DNA of 6,731 bases from CAILHX01 sp964511385 (GTDB lineage: Bacteria; Pseudomonadota; Gammaproteobacteria; Burkholderiales; Methylophilaceae): NCBI GenBank assembly GCA_964511385.1, contig CAZEFE010000025.1:1-6731 (forward strand). The letters are read 5' to 3'. Position 1 is the stretch's first letter, and each line of letters starts with the position of its first letter. A program made the position numbers and the translations under genes. The notes beneath the pieces are model-generated. The model worked only from the letters and a program-made list of their open reading frames with translations, had not been told where the DNA came from and did no database searches. Positions 6,521 through 6,731 of this stretch are shown here, in pieces.

Positions 6521-6685
6521 ATTGCAGGTATGACTTCTGGAAAATGTATTAGGGGCTACAGCAATACGCGGTTCAGAATATCTAACACAAAGCACATTTT
6601 TTGTGCGCAGCTGCTTTCTTCCGATGGAAGCGGTCTTCGGACTATGACGAACGATTCTAGCAGCAGGTGTAGATGAAATAAAAAA
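6521..6685. other. Non-coding, hairpin-rich right flank
   Basis: No credible gene is seen. Short inverted repeats cluster here: GCACA/TGTGC around a T5 loop (6592-6606), the palindrome GCAGCTGC (6607-6614), and CTTCC-GAT-GGAAG (6618-6630). The minus-strand frame is open from the right edge to about 6495 but has no start, an unnatural composition, and runs through the terminator, so I do not call it. The stretch may carry a small RNA or simply separate this cluster from its neighbour. Confidence 0.4.
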
Positions 6686-6710
6686 GGCAGCCGAAGCTGC
6701 CTTTTCTTTT
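6681..6710. terminator. Bidirectional intrinsic terminator
   Basis: GGCAGC (6686-6691), a 4-base loop and GCTGCC (6696-6701) form a perfect 6-bp GC-rich stem. On the plus strand it is followed by TTTTCTTTTT, on the minus strand by TTTTTT. On the minus strand the loop is C(UUCG)G, the exceptionally stable tetraloop, so it may mainly end a gene entering from beyond the right edge. Confidence 0.85.
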
Positions 6711-6731
6711 TGCTGTTGCCTACGCTCAGTG

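Noticed and set aside
6515..6550. Plus-strand promoter GTGACA with TGTATT for a small RNA
   Set aside because: Spacing is 24 bases, well outside the usual 16-18, and GTGACA belongs to the minus-strand shared element.
6495..6730. Minus-strand frame open from the right edge
   Set aside because: No start codon, runs through a strong intrinsic terminator and the putative sigma promoter, and the composition does not look like protein.

Overview
The window holds six protein genes in two convergent blocks. The right flank is structured, non-coding DNA with one clear intrinsic terminator. Gene content, Shine-Dalgarno sites and balanced base composition suggest an accessory (defence or genomic-island) region of a Gram-negative bacterium, probably a proteobacterium. 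The exact taxon cannot be read from the sequence. No transposase, integrase, tRNA, rRNA or CRISPR array is visible.

Left block, + strand (37-2136): a C5-cytosine DNA methyltransferase with all key motifs, then after 9 bases an endonuclease III-like HhH-GPD DNA glycosylase with an intact FeS-cluster motif. The glycosylase probably repairs T:G mismatches left when 5-methylcytosine deaminates, the job Vsr does in other Dcm-type systems.

Right block, - strand, in transcription order from the right: an ECF-like sigma factor (6442-5639), a ParB/Srx-fold protein (5580-4354), a SNF2-family ATPase (4354-2603) and a small PD-(D/E)xK nuclease (2602-2168). The last three genes are nested stop-to-start (TAGTG overlap, then TGA directly followed by ATG), so they are almost certainly made and used together.

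The main regulatory signal is a 28-base element, 22 of 28 identical, found once upstream of the sigma gene and once between the sigma gene and the ParB gene. It has an ECF-type -35-like TGTCAC on the coding strand. The simplest model is that the sigma factor drives its own gene and the ParB-SNF2-nuclease operon, while the methyltransferase/glycosylase pair is transcribed separately.

Taken together this looks like a restriction-modification-type defence system: methylation marks self DNA, the glycosylase limits the mutational cost, the ParB-like protein, SNF2 translocase and nuclease form the effector, and a dedicated sigma factor gates the effector. I do not recognise this exact six-gene combination as a named system. 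That is a statement about my knowledge; no database search was possible.
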